Positions 1 through 8,899 are shown, counted from the first letter of the stretch. The stretch: DNA of 64,000 bases from Aliikangiella sp965214955 (GCA_965214955.1 CBDCCU010000013.1:62001-126000), one strand, 5' to 3'. Numbers and translations: made by a program. The notes: a model not told the origin generated them from the sequence alone.

Positions 1-840
1 GAAGGCAAGAAAAATGATGCACATCTGTCTGAGATAAAAGGCCTTGTGAGTCAGCTATATAAAAAAGGTTCTGCTATAACTAAAGAGTTTTTAGTATCAT
101 ATAATAGAAAATATGAAGCAACAAAGAAGCAAAGAAGGGAGCTTTCGAGAAAAGTTAAAGTTAAAGTAGCCAAGTCGAACGCCCCTAACCCTGAGCTATT
201 AAGTCTTTCATTTGATGAATATGTTGAGCTAGTAAAAAGTAATGATAGACATAACTTACAAGGCAGAATAGGGCTTTTGAATAAAGCGCAGACGTTATTT
301 AGGAATGTAAGTGGTTTTAATCAGCTCGGAATATTTGACCGACAGGCCATTGCCGGCGTTCTTAAAAGTCAAGAAGGGGTCACGTCTATGGGTGACAATT
401 TTGATTGGGGTTGGTTTGGTACAATGGCAAATGGAGATTTTGCCAATCGAATAAATACTAATCATGAGCTTATTTCTTTGGCATTAGAGCATATTCCTCT
501 TAGCGGAGAAATTCTAAAAGAAAATTATGATGAATATATTAATTTAATTGTGAGAGCTTTTGAGGATGCTTCTCATAAAGTGAAAATTCCTACTGCCAGT
601 CGATTATTAGCCTTGAAAAGACCAGATACATTTGTTTGCCTAAATTCAAAAAATATTACAGGACTTAGCAAAGACTTTAGGTTTGCCAGAACTACCTTAA
701 ATTTCGAAAAGTATTGGGCCGAGATTATTGAACCAATTAGGGAGTCAAATTGGTTTACATCTATGCGTGCATATGGAGAAAAAGGAAAAATCTGGGACTA
801 TAGAGTTGCATTACTTGATACAGTATATTATGTACCTTAA
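1..840 (+). CDS. Unknown protein, 5' end outside the window
   Basis: The frame is open from base 1, so the gene begins upstream; a GTG at 46 is only an internal candidate start. The visible 279 residues are a soluble, mixed helical protein with a basic, lysine-rich stretch (about residues 35-60 of the visible part) and a C-terminal part rich in aromatic residues (WAEII, NWF, WDYR near the end). No signal peptide or membrane segment is seen in the visible part. I do not recognise the family. The C-terminal style recalls the last domains of some restriction or abortive-infection proteins, but that is only an impression. Confidence 0.6.
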   Translation, partial: EGKKNDAHLSEIKGLVSQLYKKGSAITKEFLVSYNRKYEATKKQRRELSRKVKVKVAKSNAPNPELLSLSFDEYVELVKSNDRHNLQGRIGLLNKAQTLFRNVSGFNQLGIFDRQAIAGVLKSQEGVTSMGDNFDWGWFGTMANGDFANRINTNHELISLALEHIPLSGEILKENYDEYINLIVRAFEDASHKVKIPTASRLLALKRPDTFVCLNSKNITGLSKDFRFARTTLNFEKYWAEIIEPIRESNWFTSMRAYGEKGKIWDYRVALLDTVYYVP

Positions 841-898
841 TAGCTTGTCTGAAATAAAGCGTAAAGTACGGCTTTGCCATAAAAGAAAAACATTAAAA

Positions 899-1510
899 AT
901 GAAAAAATTATCAATAATATTATTACCAATACTACTTTGCTTTATTGTTGGTTGTGCTTCTAACCAGCGAATCTATTTGTTTGAAAAAAATTCTATTTTT
1001 AATAAGGATAATCGACTTGAAATAACTGATTTAAGAACAAAAGAGGAAAAGGAAATTAGGTACAACTTAGAACTTGACTGTGAGCGATGGTATGGGGATG
1101 TTTACTTACAACCTGATAAAGTTAGCGTATTAAAGCAATCGATAAGCAATTTATCTAATGGAGCAGGCAAAATAAATATAAAACTTACAACATTTGATAC
1201 TGTAGAGGTTTGTGTGATTGCAGCAAAAAAAATACATGCAACGGCTCAAAGCGCGGCAGTATCTTCTGCAATAAGTGCACAAACTGGCTTGCCTGTTTTT
1301 ATTGGCTCAACTTCTCATGTAGAAGGGGAAGATTATTTTAAGATGAGAATTGCGGGTGAAATTAATGGTAAACCATTTGATGTGGCAGATGAGTTTGGCT
1401 ATGGTGATATTAAAATGGCTAGTTCATTTGATGAAACTAAGGAGTACGTTAACAGAATAAAAAAACTACTTGATGAGCTTGTATTAAGAATGCTCAAAAA
1501 AATAAAATAG
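899..1510 (+). CDS. Putative lipoprotein of unknown function
   Basis: I start this gene at the ATG at 899 rather than further upstream, because the protein then opens with a textbook lipoprotein signal: MKK, a hydrophobic stretch of leucines and isoleucines, and the lipobox IVGC with the cysteine at about residue 19. The mature part (about 185 residues) follows with polar sequence and a short alanine/serine-rich segment (about residues 115-130). It should be exported by Sec, acylated on the cysteine and anchored in a membrane. It begins 58 bp after the previous gene. I do not recognise the family. Confidence 0.7.
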   Translation: MKKLSIILLPILLCFIVGCASNQRIYLFEKNSIFNKDNRLEITDLRTKEEKEIRYNLELDCERWYGDVYLQPDKVSVLKQSISNLSNGAGKINIKLTTFDTVEVCVIAAKKIHATAQSAAVSSAISAQTGLPVFIGSTSHVEGEDYFKMRIAGEINGKPFDVADEFGYGDIKMASSFDETKEYVNRIKKLLDELVLRMLKKIK

Positions 1511-1728
1511 TTTAAATTGCGTTATTTTAAATACTATAAACTAGTAGTAAAGCTAAAAGCTCATTGATTGTTATTGAAAAATTACTTTTAACCTAATTGG
1601 CAGTCCCCTCTAATCCCTAATAATAAGAAATTTTGAATTAAAAACTAAACTAATTTTAAAATTTACGGAAAATAGTAAAAGAACAATAATAAAATTTTCT
1701 TATTAAACATTAATTAGGGATTAATCTA

Positions 1729-3590
1729 ATGAAACCAAAATTTATCAGCGGTTTATTACTGCTTCTTTTAATAGCGCCTAAAGCTTATTCAGCTTGTACT
1801 GATGAGTTTGAGTATTTAGGTAATAATGATATTTATCAAGTTGAGTTTGGTGCTAGAGCGCCAGGTGTTTTTCCTCTTTATGGAATTCATGTTGAAAACG
1901 GTAGTGTAGTATTGCCAAGTTGCCCCATTGAGTCGGTGGAAACTAATAAAGTAGTAGTGCCTGTTTTGTTAGTGGATTTTTCTGACTTTAATCCCATTAC
2001 GGACTTAAGCAACCCTAATAATCCAGAAAGCACTATGCCCAATTATGTTAAATCTTCAAGAGAAGAAATTCATGAGTTTTTAAATGGAGCAACTGGGCCA
2101 GCGCAATACTATAAAGATGTTTCTGGTGGAAAGTTTAACATTGAATTTGATGTTATTGACTGGATTAGTACTAATGATACTAACTCATACTTAAAAAATA
2201 GAGCCGACTATTTTTATCAAAGAAGTAATAGTGATACTTGGTACTGCGATAGAGATGAAGTAATGAGAGATGTTATAAAAAGTGCAGTGTCGGTACATGG
2301 AGTTAACTTTGCTGATTATGATACCAATAGTGACGAGCATTCTAATATAAATAAAATAGCAGACGGCGCTATTTTAATGTATGAAGGTGGTTCAGGTTTA
2401 TGTAATGGTACAAACATGTCTTATTTGGTCGGTTCTTCATTAACACCAGAAGATTCTGTAACTGGGTCGCATGCGGTTGATTACACCCGCATTGCCGAAA
2501 TGGTTGAAATTGATGATCCAAACTTTAGTCATTTTTCAGATCAAAATACTTTAATGAATTTTTATGTTAATTTACCAGAATCCTCAGCATCAACAAAAGG
2601 AGATAGTTTAGATGTTGGCGGTATTGTTCACGAATTAGGGCATTTATTTTTAGGATTTGAAGACTATTATTACAATAGCAATAATGTAAGAGGCTGGGCC
2701 TTGTCTGGTGCTATTGGGAGAAATGCTTCTCACCCTTCGGCTTGGGAAAAATGGATTTTTGGAGGATGGATTTCTCCATTAGAGGTTAGTAATTCGGGAA
2801 CCTTTACACTTGATGCTACAGATATTCCTGATGGAGAGTCTCTTGACGGTGATTACTTGATCAAAATCCCACTTAATGAAGCAGATAACAAATACATTAC
2901 AGTTGAATACCGTTGGTTAGAGAACTAAGGTAATGATAAAACTATTTGGGCAACTAATACATGGGCATCTGGCTCATTAAGAGAGTCGGGTATTCAAATT
3001 ACTGAATTTGATTGGTCTCAAGATACTTTTACAGTCACCAATGTTACTCGAATAACACCTCAAAGAGACAATATGTATGAAGCTGAGACTTTTAGTTTTA
3101 GAGCAGAAGATAGCTTTAATAAATGCTATGAAAATGATTTATGTATTTCAATTAATGGTATTGAACTAAATGATGATAAAGCAAGTTTTAGCGCTACTAT
3201 TATAATTGATTCGGATAGAGATGGCTGCGCAAATGATGAAGATGCTTTTCCCGATGATCCTAATGAGTGTTTTAGATAATGATATGGATGGTATTGGGGA
3301 TAATGCTGATACTGATGACGATAACGATGGAATGCCTGATGAATGGGAAGATACCTATGGTTTTGATTCTAAGGATGCTTCTGATGCAAACTCAGATTTT
3401 TGATAATGATGGCGTTAGCAATTTAGCAGAGTATCAAAATGGAACAGATCCAACGGTAGCGCCTCAGGTTACACCACCAGCTGAGCCTGAGTCATCAGGA
3501 GGTGGCGGTACCTTAAATATTTTCTTTATTTTATTTGTTGTTTTATTCGGCTTAAATAGAAATGTAGTTAACCGAGATTTAGCCAAATAA
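1729..3590 (+). pseudogene. Broken M6-like secreted metalloprotease with GlyGly-CTERM tail
   Basis: The frame from ATG 1729 encodes a signal peptide ending near AYSA and a zinc-protease core with HELGHLFLGFED (residues about 303-314), the HExxHxxGxxD pattern of M6/InhA-like peptidases. A TAA at 2926-2928 stops it. Beyond the stop the same frame continues with protein-like sequence to 3279, then moves to a second frame (about 3275-3403) and a third (to 3590). Read through, the tail has DxDxDG calcium-binding repeats (thrombospondin type 3 style), a proline/serine linker and a GGGG-hydrophobic-Arg end, the GlyGly-CTERM signal processed by rhombosortase. Both frame changes sit in T runs and are repaired by removing one T. 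The intact ancestor would be about 615 residues. Confidence 0.85.
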
Positions 3591-3714
3591 AATTAACTAT
3601 TTAAAAGCAAAGATTAAATAAAGAGTTATTTAACCTTTTGCTCAAACTCCTATAAATCTGATAAGCAGCTTTGTATTTAGAATATTCGTTGCCCATTGTT
3701 ATTGGGTTATTTAA

Positions 3715-3743
3715 CCTAGAATTTTAAGTTGAAAAATTCTAGG
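3715..3743. promoter_or_regulatory. 11-7-11 perfect inverted repeat over the recombinase ribosome binding site
   Basis: Arms CCTAGAATTTT (3715-3725) and AAAATTCTAGG (3733-3743) are perfectly complementary around a 7-base spacer. The right arm runs into the Shine-Dalgarno AGGAG (3741-3745) of the recombinase starting at 3751, so in RNA the hairpin would hide the ribosome binding site. As DNA, two 11-bp arms with a 6-8 bp spacer is also the layout of a tyrosine-recombinase core site (dif is 11-6-11). Either role, or autoregulation by the recombinase, is inference. Confidence 0.75.
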
Positions 3744-3750
3744 AGATAAT

Positions 3751-4704
3751 ATGAAGTTGGTTATTGCAGGTAATCAATACTTAGCATTTTGCGAGTTCAC
3801 CAAAAAACTATCGGCTCACTCAATAAAAGCCTATAAAAGAGATATAGAACAGTTTGTTATATTTTCTGGCGGACAGTTAAATATACTTGAAATCAATAAA
3901 GAGCATATTAGAAAGTTTGTTGATTTTTGTTTTTTAGAAGAACTGTCGCACGCAACAATAAAAAGACGATTAGCTTGTTTAAAGTCATTTTTTAAATGGT
4001 TAGAAAATGATGAAACCATTCCTTTAACGCCATTTGCAAAACTCGATCTAAAGATCAGGGTTCCTCAAAAACTACCGAGAAACTTAAGTGTTCAAGAATT
4101 AAGTGCTTTGTTAAAAGCTTCTAAAAAGAAGTTAGGCATTTTAAATATTTCTGCTTATCTATATAAAGATTTTTTAAACATTACCCCTAAAAATATTAAT
4201 GATTTAACAACATTAGTGTGTATTGAGTTGCTATATAGTACAGGTGTTAGAGTAGGGGAATTAGCAGAAATTAGATTAACTGATATCTATTTTAGTGAGG
4301 AATATATACATATTAGAGGTAAAGGGCAAAGAGAACGTCGAGTATTTTTGGTTGATAATAGCGTTAAGCGTTTAGTGAAAATTTATATAAAGTGTAGAAA
4401 CATGTTATCCCCCGATCATAATTTTTTATTAATTAATAGACTAGGGCGTGCGGCAACTTGTCAAAGTATAAGAATTTGGTTAAAGCAATGTAGTAAAAAT
4501 GCCAAACTATCTCGAATAGCAACACCTCATATGTGTCGTCATTCAACAGCTACAGAGTTATTAGCTAATGGGGTAGATATTATATACGTTCAAAAATTGC
4601 TTGGTCATCAGAGTATAACAACAACACAGTTATATACCCATATTAGCTATAAGGACACTCAAAGAAATATTGCTAGAGCTAATTTAAGGGAGGATATTTT
4701 ATAG
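3751..4704 (+). CDS. Xer-like tyrosine recombinase, candidate DNA invertase
   Basis: A 317-residue site-specific recombinase of the XerC/XerD type: an N-terminal SAM-like core-binding domain (about residues 8-95) and a C-terminal catalytic domain with all expected residues, R167 (GVRVGEL), K191 (RGKGQ), H260 and R263 (HMCRH), H286 (LGH) and the nucleophile Y295 (QLYTH). It cuts and rejoins DNA through a 3'-phosphotyrosine. Length is normal for Xer-type enzymes, but the neighbours are not those of chromosomal xerC or xerD. Its last codons overlap the left copy of a 20-bp inverted repeat that flanks the next two genes, so inversion of that segment is its most likely job. The start is set by AGGAG at 3741. 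Confidence 0.92.
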   Translation: MKLVIAGNQYLAFCEFTKKLSAHSIKAYKRDIEQFVIFSGGQLNILEINKEHIRKFVDFCFLEELSHATIKRRLACLKSFFKWLENDETIPLTPFAKLDLKIRVPQKLPRNLSVQELSALLKASKKKLGILNISAYLYKDFLNITPKNINDLTTLVCIELLYSTGVRVGELAEIRLTDIYFSEEYIHIRGKGQRERRVFLVDNSVKRLVKIYIKCRNMLSPDHNFLLINRLGRAATCQSIRIWLKQCSKNAKLSRIATPHMCRHSTATELLANGVDIIYVQKLLGHQSITTTQLYTHISYKDTQRNIARANLREDIL

Positions 4705-4719
4705 ATAACTAGGAATTAT
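4700..4719 (+). repeat. Left copy of 20-bp inverted repeat (putative inversion site)
   Basis: TATAGATAACTAGGAATTAT is read here on the plus strand and again, exactly, on the minus strand at 8152-8171. It starts inside the last codons of the recombinase gene, contains the AGGA ribosome binding site and ends 1 base before the GTG start of the ATP-grasp gene. Confidence 0.97.
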
Positions 4720-4720
4720 T

Positions 4721-5749
4721 GTGTCTAAATCAGATGGACTTTTACCAGAAAGCTTGAACTATATATTGGTAGCGGATCGCACTCATAGGACTTCAACTTC
4801 AGCAAACTTAGAATTAGACGATTTAGAAAAGATAGACGATGGCTACTTCAATGACTTATACGAAATTTTACAGGAAATAGGAAATAAAACTATTCATGCC
4901 GAAGGCCCTGAAGAGTTAGCAGAGCTCTCGCAAGAAGAACCTAATTCTCTAGCTCTAACCGTATATGGTGGGCAAAAGTCCCGCAACAGAATGGCCTTAG
5001 TGCCCGCAACATGTGAAGTTCACAACATAAAATACATTGGTGCCGATGTGTATGCACGAGTAATCTGTCAAGATAAGCACTTGTGTAAAAAGTTCTGCGA
5101 AGATCATGGAGCTTTAACTCCCAACTCTGTTGTTTTTAAGGATAAAGTTGTACTTGAAGCAATACAAATGCTCAATTTGCCTTTAGTAGTTAAACCAAAT
5201 TTTGAGGGAAGTTCTATAGGTATTGATAACAGCTCTTTAGTAACCTCCTATCAACAAGCATATAATAAAAGTTCAGAGTTAATAACAAAGTTCTCTGAGA
5301 ATATTATTATTGAAGAGTTTATCCCTGGAAAAGAGGTCTCTATCAGTATAATAGGTGACGAAAATGATGTGCATTATTTTGAGGCTGTCGCTATCGAACA
5401 AAAAGGGCAGCCTGATTATTTTGATTCTCACTTACTGACAGCCCATGAAAAGCGTAATAAATGGAGTGAAAAACATTTTGTTAATATGAATAATGACTTG
5501 AGTGAAGAAACAATAAGCATTATTAAAAATATTTTCTTATCACTTGGAAAATTAGACTACATGAGAATTGATGCCAAGTTGTATAAGAATAAACTGTATA
5601 TTATTGAATTAACGCCCGATGCACATTTAGGCGAAAAGTCTCAATTTGCGCAATCCTTCATATTGCAAGGGATGACCTACAAATCTGTTATTAAAAATAT
5701 CATTGAAGCATCGTTAGTTCGTTATCAAAGTCAATATGCCAATGACTGA
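4721..5749 (+). CDS. D-Ala-D-Ala-ligase-like ATP-grasp enzyme
   Basis: A 342-residue protein with the ATP-grasp fold. The nucleotide-binding signature PLVVKPNFEGSSIGI (about residues 153-167) and IIIEEFIPGKEVSI (about 191-204) are close to D-alanine-D-alanine ligase. The C-terminal metal and product-binding part reads IIELTPDAHLGEKS (about 300), where canonical Ddl has an Asn-Pro-Gly pattern, so the substrate is probably not D-Ala-D-Ala; a peptide or amino-acid ligase is more likely. Start is GTG 4721, with AGGA in the inverted repeat. It follows the recombinase by 16 bp and could be co-transcribed with it in the present orientation. Its 3' end overlaps the convergent ATPase gene. Confidence 0.85.
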   Translation: MSKSDGLLPESLNYILVADRTHRTSTSANLELDDLEKIDDGYFNDLYEILQEIGNKTIHAEGPEELAELSQEEPNSLALTVYGGQKSRNRMALVPATCEVHNIKYIGADVYARVICQDKHLCKKFCEDHGALTPNSVVFKDKVVLEAIQMLNLPLVVKPNFEGSSIGIDNSSLVTSYQQAYNKSSELITKFSENIIIEEFIPGKEVSISIIGDENDVHYFEAVAIEQKGQPDYFDSHLLTAHEKRNKWSEKHFVNMNNDLSEETISIIKNIFLSLGKLDYMRIDAKLYKNKLYIIELTPDAHLGEKSQFAQSFILQGMTYKSVIKNIIEASLVRYQSQYAND

Positions 5750-8153
5750 TGAAACAAATACCGTACCCAGAGTTGATTACGTGTTTTTCTTCTTTAGTTA
5801 ACTCATTAAAAGCTAAGTCACTAAGCCTGTGCTTCCATACGTTGTTTAATGGAAGGTTTAAATCCAGCATTCTAGTTTTAATATGTTCTGCAACTTCACT
5901 CTCATTATTTAAGTGGTAGAATTTCATTACGTTGTAAAGTACAGGAAGAAATATTTGCCTATCTGAAAAAGTAGGGGTTTCAAGGATGGCCTCTATAGGC
6001 TCAATAAGATCTTCCGCGACTTCTAGTTGTCGCATTTTTAGATTGACCACTAGTAAGTTTGACAAAATAACTAATCGTTCAAAGTCATTGGTAGCTGTAC
6101 TCATAGCACTCAATAAACTATCTTTTGTTTCTTTCGATTCATGGCCTGCATAAATATCAATCGCTGCTTCATTGTTGAGCAAAGAATGCCTTTCTGATAC
6201 TACACCAGATAAAAGCTCATTAGCATAATGAATACTTTTTTTTGCCTCTTTTAATAAACCTATTCTTGCCTGGTGAAAACTGCATGTTAACCAACTAAAA
6301 CCTGCGGCTCTGGGGTAACTGTGATTTTCGAAATGATTTGCACTTTGTTTTAAGTATGGGATGGCTTCTTCAGAGCTTAAAACGAGCTCTGCATTTCTCA
6401 ATAAAAAACCATACTCTCTATAGTCTTGAAATGCCTTCTCTGTTAAAAGTTTATCAAATAACGAACGACATAAATTCATTGAGCCTAATCCTCTAAAACA
6501 AGCTATTCTCACCAACTCAAAGCAGAATTTTGTTCTGTTTGATGTTTGCTCTAGAGCAAGGTATTCTTTACATATTCGTAGTGCTTTTTGTTGCTCTCCT
6601 AGCTCCTCCAATAAGATAGCGTTCAGAAGCATTTTAGGAACTGTTTTGTTCGTAATTGAGACAAGAACCTCCAAAGAATCTTTTGGACAACCTATTGTGT
6701 GTAGGTATATGCTCATCCACCAATCTATGTAGTGATCGCTTTCTTTTAAAGACTCTAAAGAGAGCTTACTTCGAACATTCTTAACATAATCAACAATCAT
6801 TCTGGGATCATTTTGTGTTAATGAAATATCCGTTATTTGCTCTAAAACTTCTAATATGTAGTGAGATTTGGTAACCGTTGAAAAGTATAGCAACCTTTGT
6901 AAAACCATACTTTTTGAAACAAATATATCATTACCGTTCAACAAACTTTGGTATTCGTGAAACCAAAAGGAATATGCGATGGCTTTATATCGCTGTGAAA
7001 CCGGGTCTTTTAACCAAATTGCAGATATAGAGTCATCTGTGGGTTGCCACTCATTGTGAACCTGCTTAATAAAACCTTTGTTATGTAATTTAGAAAGTAA
7101 ACCGTTAATATCAAAACATATTCTACAAATACTAGGATCTTTTATCGCCAATTTTATTAAATCTTCTCGAGCAGGCTCTGGGTGACAACAAATTATGGTA
7201 AAAATTAATTGTTCTGCTTTACTTAGCTCTTTCAGTCGATAGCTGGATATTAACGTAGGGTCGCAATTACTATTTTGTAAAGGACTTAATGCTTCTCGAA
7301 CTTTTTGCTCATTTAACTCTTCAGCAATTATATCGTTTAGTGGACGTAAACTGCCTTTCCAATCTTTAAAAGCTGAGCTAATTAGACTCCAAGCTATATC
7401 TTGGTTTTTTTCAAAATAATCTTTAAACTCTTCAACGCCGATAGGTTCTATTACTATGGAGTCACAAAGTAGCCCTTTACTTATTAATTTTCTCTTTAAT
7501 TCCGCAAGCTGCCAAACGTCAGCCTCTTCCAGTTCCGTGGTGTATTCATAAACAAACCGAACATTGTGAAATGAGGCAATATTTAGAAGGCATTCAAGTG
7601 AGTAATCGTCGATACACTGGACGTTTTCAACCCCGACAAAAACATTTTCTTTTTGCAGTTGTGTAGTTACGTATTCGATTAAAAATTGATGCACTTCAGA
7701 TGTGTTTGAGTCAAATAATTGTTCTCTCGTATAATTTGATGTTCTATCTGCTTGGTCTAGCAATGTCTCAGCAATATGTTTTACAGGGGTTATTTTTGCA
7801 ATATCTTTTTTAATAGCGGTTTGTAATCTGTGTTTTAGGTTGGGAGCTAAGCTTCTCTGATATAATTCAATATCATCATAGCTTGAATCAGATTTAGAAT
7901 CCTTAGCAAGCTCATCTATGGACTTTGCCAACGAATAAAGATAAGTCCCCGCAGAGTGGCGTTTATTGTCATTATTTGGAACTTCTATTTTAATTGAGAG
8001 AGAGTTAAGTTCATTGAATGCTTGACTTACAAACCTAGATTTACCTAACCCTGACGCCCCCTCAACAAATAAAGTTATATTTTGTTCAGCAAATAAATAT
8101 TTATTTAATTCAACTGTTTCTTCATATCGATTAATAAAAGGAAGATTATCCAT
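5700..8153 (-). CDS. Large STAND/AAA ATPase with helical-repeat C-terminus
   Basis: An 817-residue protein. The N-terminus is an ATPase of the AAA_16/STAND kind: Walker A GASGLGKS at residues 32-39 and a Walker-B-like strand VFVGVENVQCIDD near residue 170, in which the usual acidic residues are weak. Residues about 390-790 are a long run of paired helices that look like TPR units. No helix-turn-helix, nuclease or membrane segment is evident, so it resembles a MalT-type regulator ATPase without the DNA-binding end. Its ATG lies at the very edge of the right inverted repeat, so its ribosome binding site is in the repeat. Proteins of this type act as signal-sensing switches; the signal and partner are unknown. 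Confidence 0.8.
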   Translation of the reverse strand: MDNLPFINRYEETVELNKYLFAEQNITLFVEGASGLGKSRFVSQAFNELNSLSIKIEVPNNDNKRHSAGTYLYSLAKSIDELAKDSKSDSSYDDIELYQRSLAPNLKHRLQTAIKKDIAKITPVKHIAETLLDQADRTSNYTREQLFDSNTSEVHQFLIEYVTTQLQKENVFVGVENVQCIDDYSLECLLNIASFHNVRFVYEYTTELEEADVWQLAELKRKLISKGLLCDSIVIEPIGVEEFKDYFEKNQDIAWSLISSAFKDWKGSLRPLNDIIAEELNEQKVREALSPLQNSNCDPTLISSYRLKELSKAEQLIFTIICCHPEPAREDLIKLAIKDPSICRICFDINGLLSKLHNKGFIKQVHNEWQPTDDSISAIWLKDPVSQRYKAIAYSFWFHEYQSLLNGNDIFVSKSMVLQRLLYFSTVTKSHYILEVLEQITDISLTQNDPRMIVDYVKNVRSKLSLESLKESDHYIDWWMSIYLHTIGCPKDSLEVLVSITNKTVPKMLLNAILLEELGEQQKALRICKEYLALEQTSNRTKFCFELVRIACFRGLGSMNLCRSLFDKLLTEKAFQDYREYGFLLRNAELVLSSEEAIPYLKQSANHFENHSYPRAAGFSWLTCSFHQARIGLLKEAKKSIHYANELLSGVVSERHSLLNNEAAIDIYAGHESKETKDSLLSAMSTATNDFERLVILSNLLVVNLKMRQLEVAEDLIEPIEAILETPTFSDRQIFLPVLYNVMKFYHLNNESEVAEHIKTRMLDLNLPLNNVWKHRLSDLAFNELTKEEKHVINSGYGICFISHWHIDFDNELTMLQ

Positions 8154-8171
8154 AATTCCTAGTTATCTATA
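8152..8171 (-). repeat. Right copy of 20-bp inverted repeat (putative inversion site)
   Basis: On the minus strand this is TATAGATAACTAGGAATTAT, identical to 4700-4719. It supplies the AGGA ribosome binding site and the first two bases of the ATG of the STAND ATPase gene. Outside the 20 bp the two copies diverge at once on both sides. Confidence 0.97.
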
Positions 8172-8453
8172 TTCTTAAAGTGAGTTTCAGTTTAACAACT
8201 ATTTATTACAGTGTTAAATATTATTTTTGAATTATTTAACCTTAGTAAAAAAGATGTTTATTGAAGGTTTTTTCTAAAACTTTATATTTGAATTAAGTTA
8301 TAAAATAAAGAATTAATTGAAGTTATAGGCCTCATAAGTCATTAAATAATAATGCGTGCCGAGTATGTTGATAAGATAAATTTGTTTTAAGCTGGATTGT
8401 GAGGAGGAAAACCTAATTATTTAAAAAATTGGTAATATTGCACAAATAAAATA

Positions 8454-8465
8454 GGTAATATTACC
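8454..8465. promoter_or_regulatory. 12-bp palindrome, possible regulator site
   Basis: GGTAATATTACC is perfectly palindromic, and its left half GGTAATATT is repeated at 8431-8439, 23 bp upstream. It is a candidate operator in the divergent regulatory region, but AT-rich palindromes arise easily by chance here. Confidence 0.35.
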
Positions 8466-8821
8466 TTGCTAGTTAATAAAATGAAAAAAGTCAAATTTCA
8501 TTTTGTAATAAAAGAGTTTTTTTTATATTGGGTTTTTATGGCTTGTTTTTGATTAAATGATTTTTTTATTTTCCAAGGCTTTTAACTTATTGAAAAATAA
8601 AAGCAAATCAAATTTTTATCAGAGTGTTTGGTAAGCTATATTTTTAACATTGCTGTTTTTTTTATATTTATATTACAAATATAAATTATTTTTTTATAAA
8701 AATAAAATCTATAAAGTTGTGCAAAAATAATAAAAATATCGCGTCAATATAAATGTATTTGTAAATCGTTTATAGACAAATTGATTTTGAATATGAGATA
8801 GTCCGCTCGCTCACAAACGAG

Positions 8822-8848
8822 CCAAGTTTAAATTGTAACCTAAGATAT
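8822..8848 (+). promoter_or_regulatory. Sigma-28 (FliA)-like promoter for the secretion operon
   Basis: CCAAGTTT (8822-8829) and TAAGATAT (8841-8848) are separated by exactly 11 bases. The FliA consensus is TAAAGTTT-N11-GCCGATAA, so six of eight -35 bases and the GATA core of the -10 agree at the right spacing. It lies about 50 bp before the first TPR gene. The last gene of the same run encodes a FliA-type sigma factor, which suggests self-activation. The match is by eye. Confidence 0.5.
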
Positions 8849-8860
8849 TTAACATCTTAG
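8840..8860. promoter_or_regulatory. Inverted repeat CTAAGAT-N7-ATCTTAG
   Basis: Two perfect 7-bp arms, CTAAGAT (8840-8846) and ATCTTAG (8854-8860), overlap the -10 part of the predicted sigma-28-like promoter. The word CTAAGATA recurs before the ToxR-like gene (29130-29137). It could be an operator or a small leader hairpin. Confidence 0.4.
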
Positions 8861-8899
8861 TTATGTTGTATAAACAGACTAAATAGAAGAAAAAAAGTT

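Larger units (their letters stand above)
4700..8171. other. Putative invertible DNA segment with two alternative genes
   Basis: A 3.47-kb segment is bounded by perfect 20-bp inverted repeats and filled by two convergent genes whose 3' ends overlap by 50 bp. A tyrosine recombinase gene abuts it on the left. Each repeat carries the ribosome binding site of the gene that starts just inside it. Inversion would therefore put the STAND ATPase gene in the place of the ATP-grasp gene, directly behind the recombinase, with the same leader. The repeats and gene layout are seen directly. That the segment actually inverts is inference from this layout. Confidence 0.75.
8172..8899. other. 728-bp very AT-rich intergenic region between divergent transcription units
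   Basis: No convincing gene is seen. The region should hold the promoter of the minus-strand ATPase gene and of the plus-strand secretion operon. Visible elements are a 12-bp palindrome GGTAATATTACC (8454-8465) with a half copy GGTAATATT at 8431-8439, a GCTCG/CGAGC inverted repeat (8805-8822), and a sigma-28-like promoter and inverted repeat just before the first TPR gene. Base composition is dominated by A/T runs, as expected for a silenced (H-NS-type) regulatory region; that role is inference. Confidence 0.6.

Noticed and set aside
3269..3404. Programmed frameshifting in the protease gene
   Set aside because: Two +1 T-run shifts plus an in-frame stop upstream fit decay or sequencing error better than recoding; no slippery site with a downstream pseudoknot was seen.
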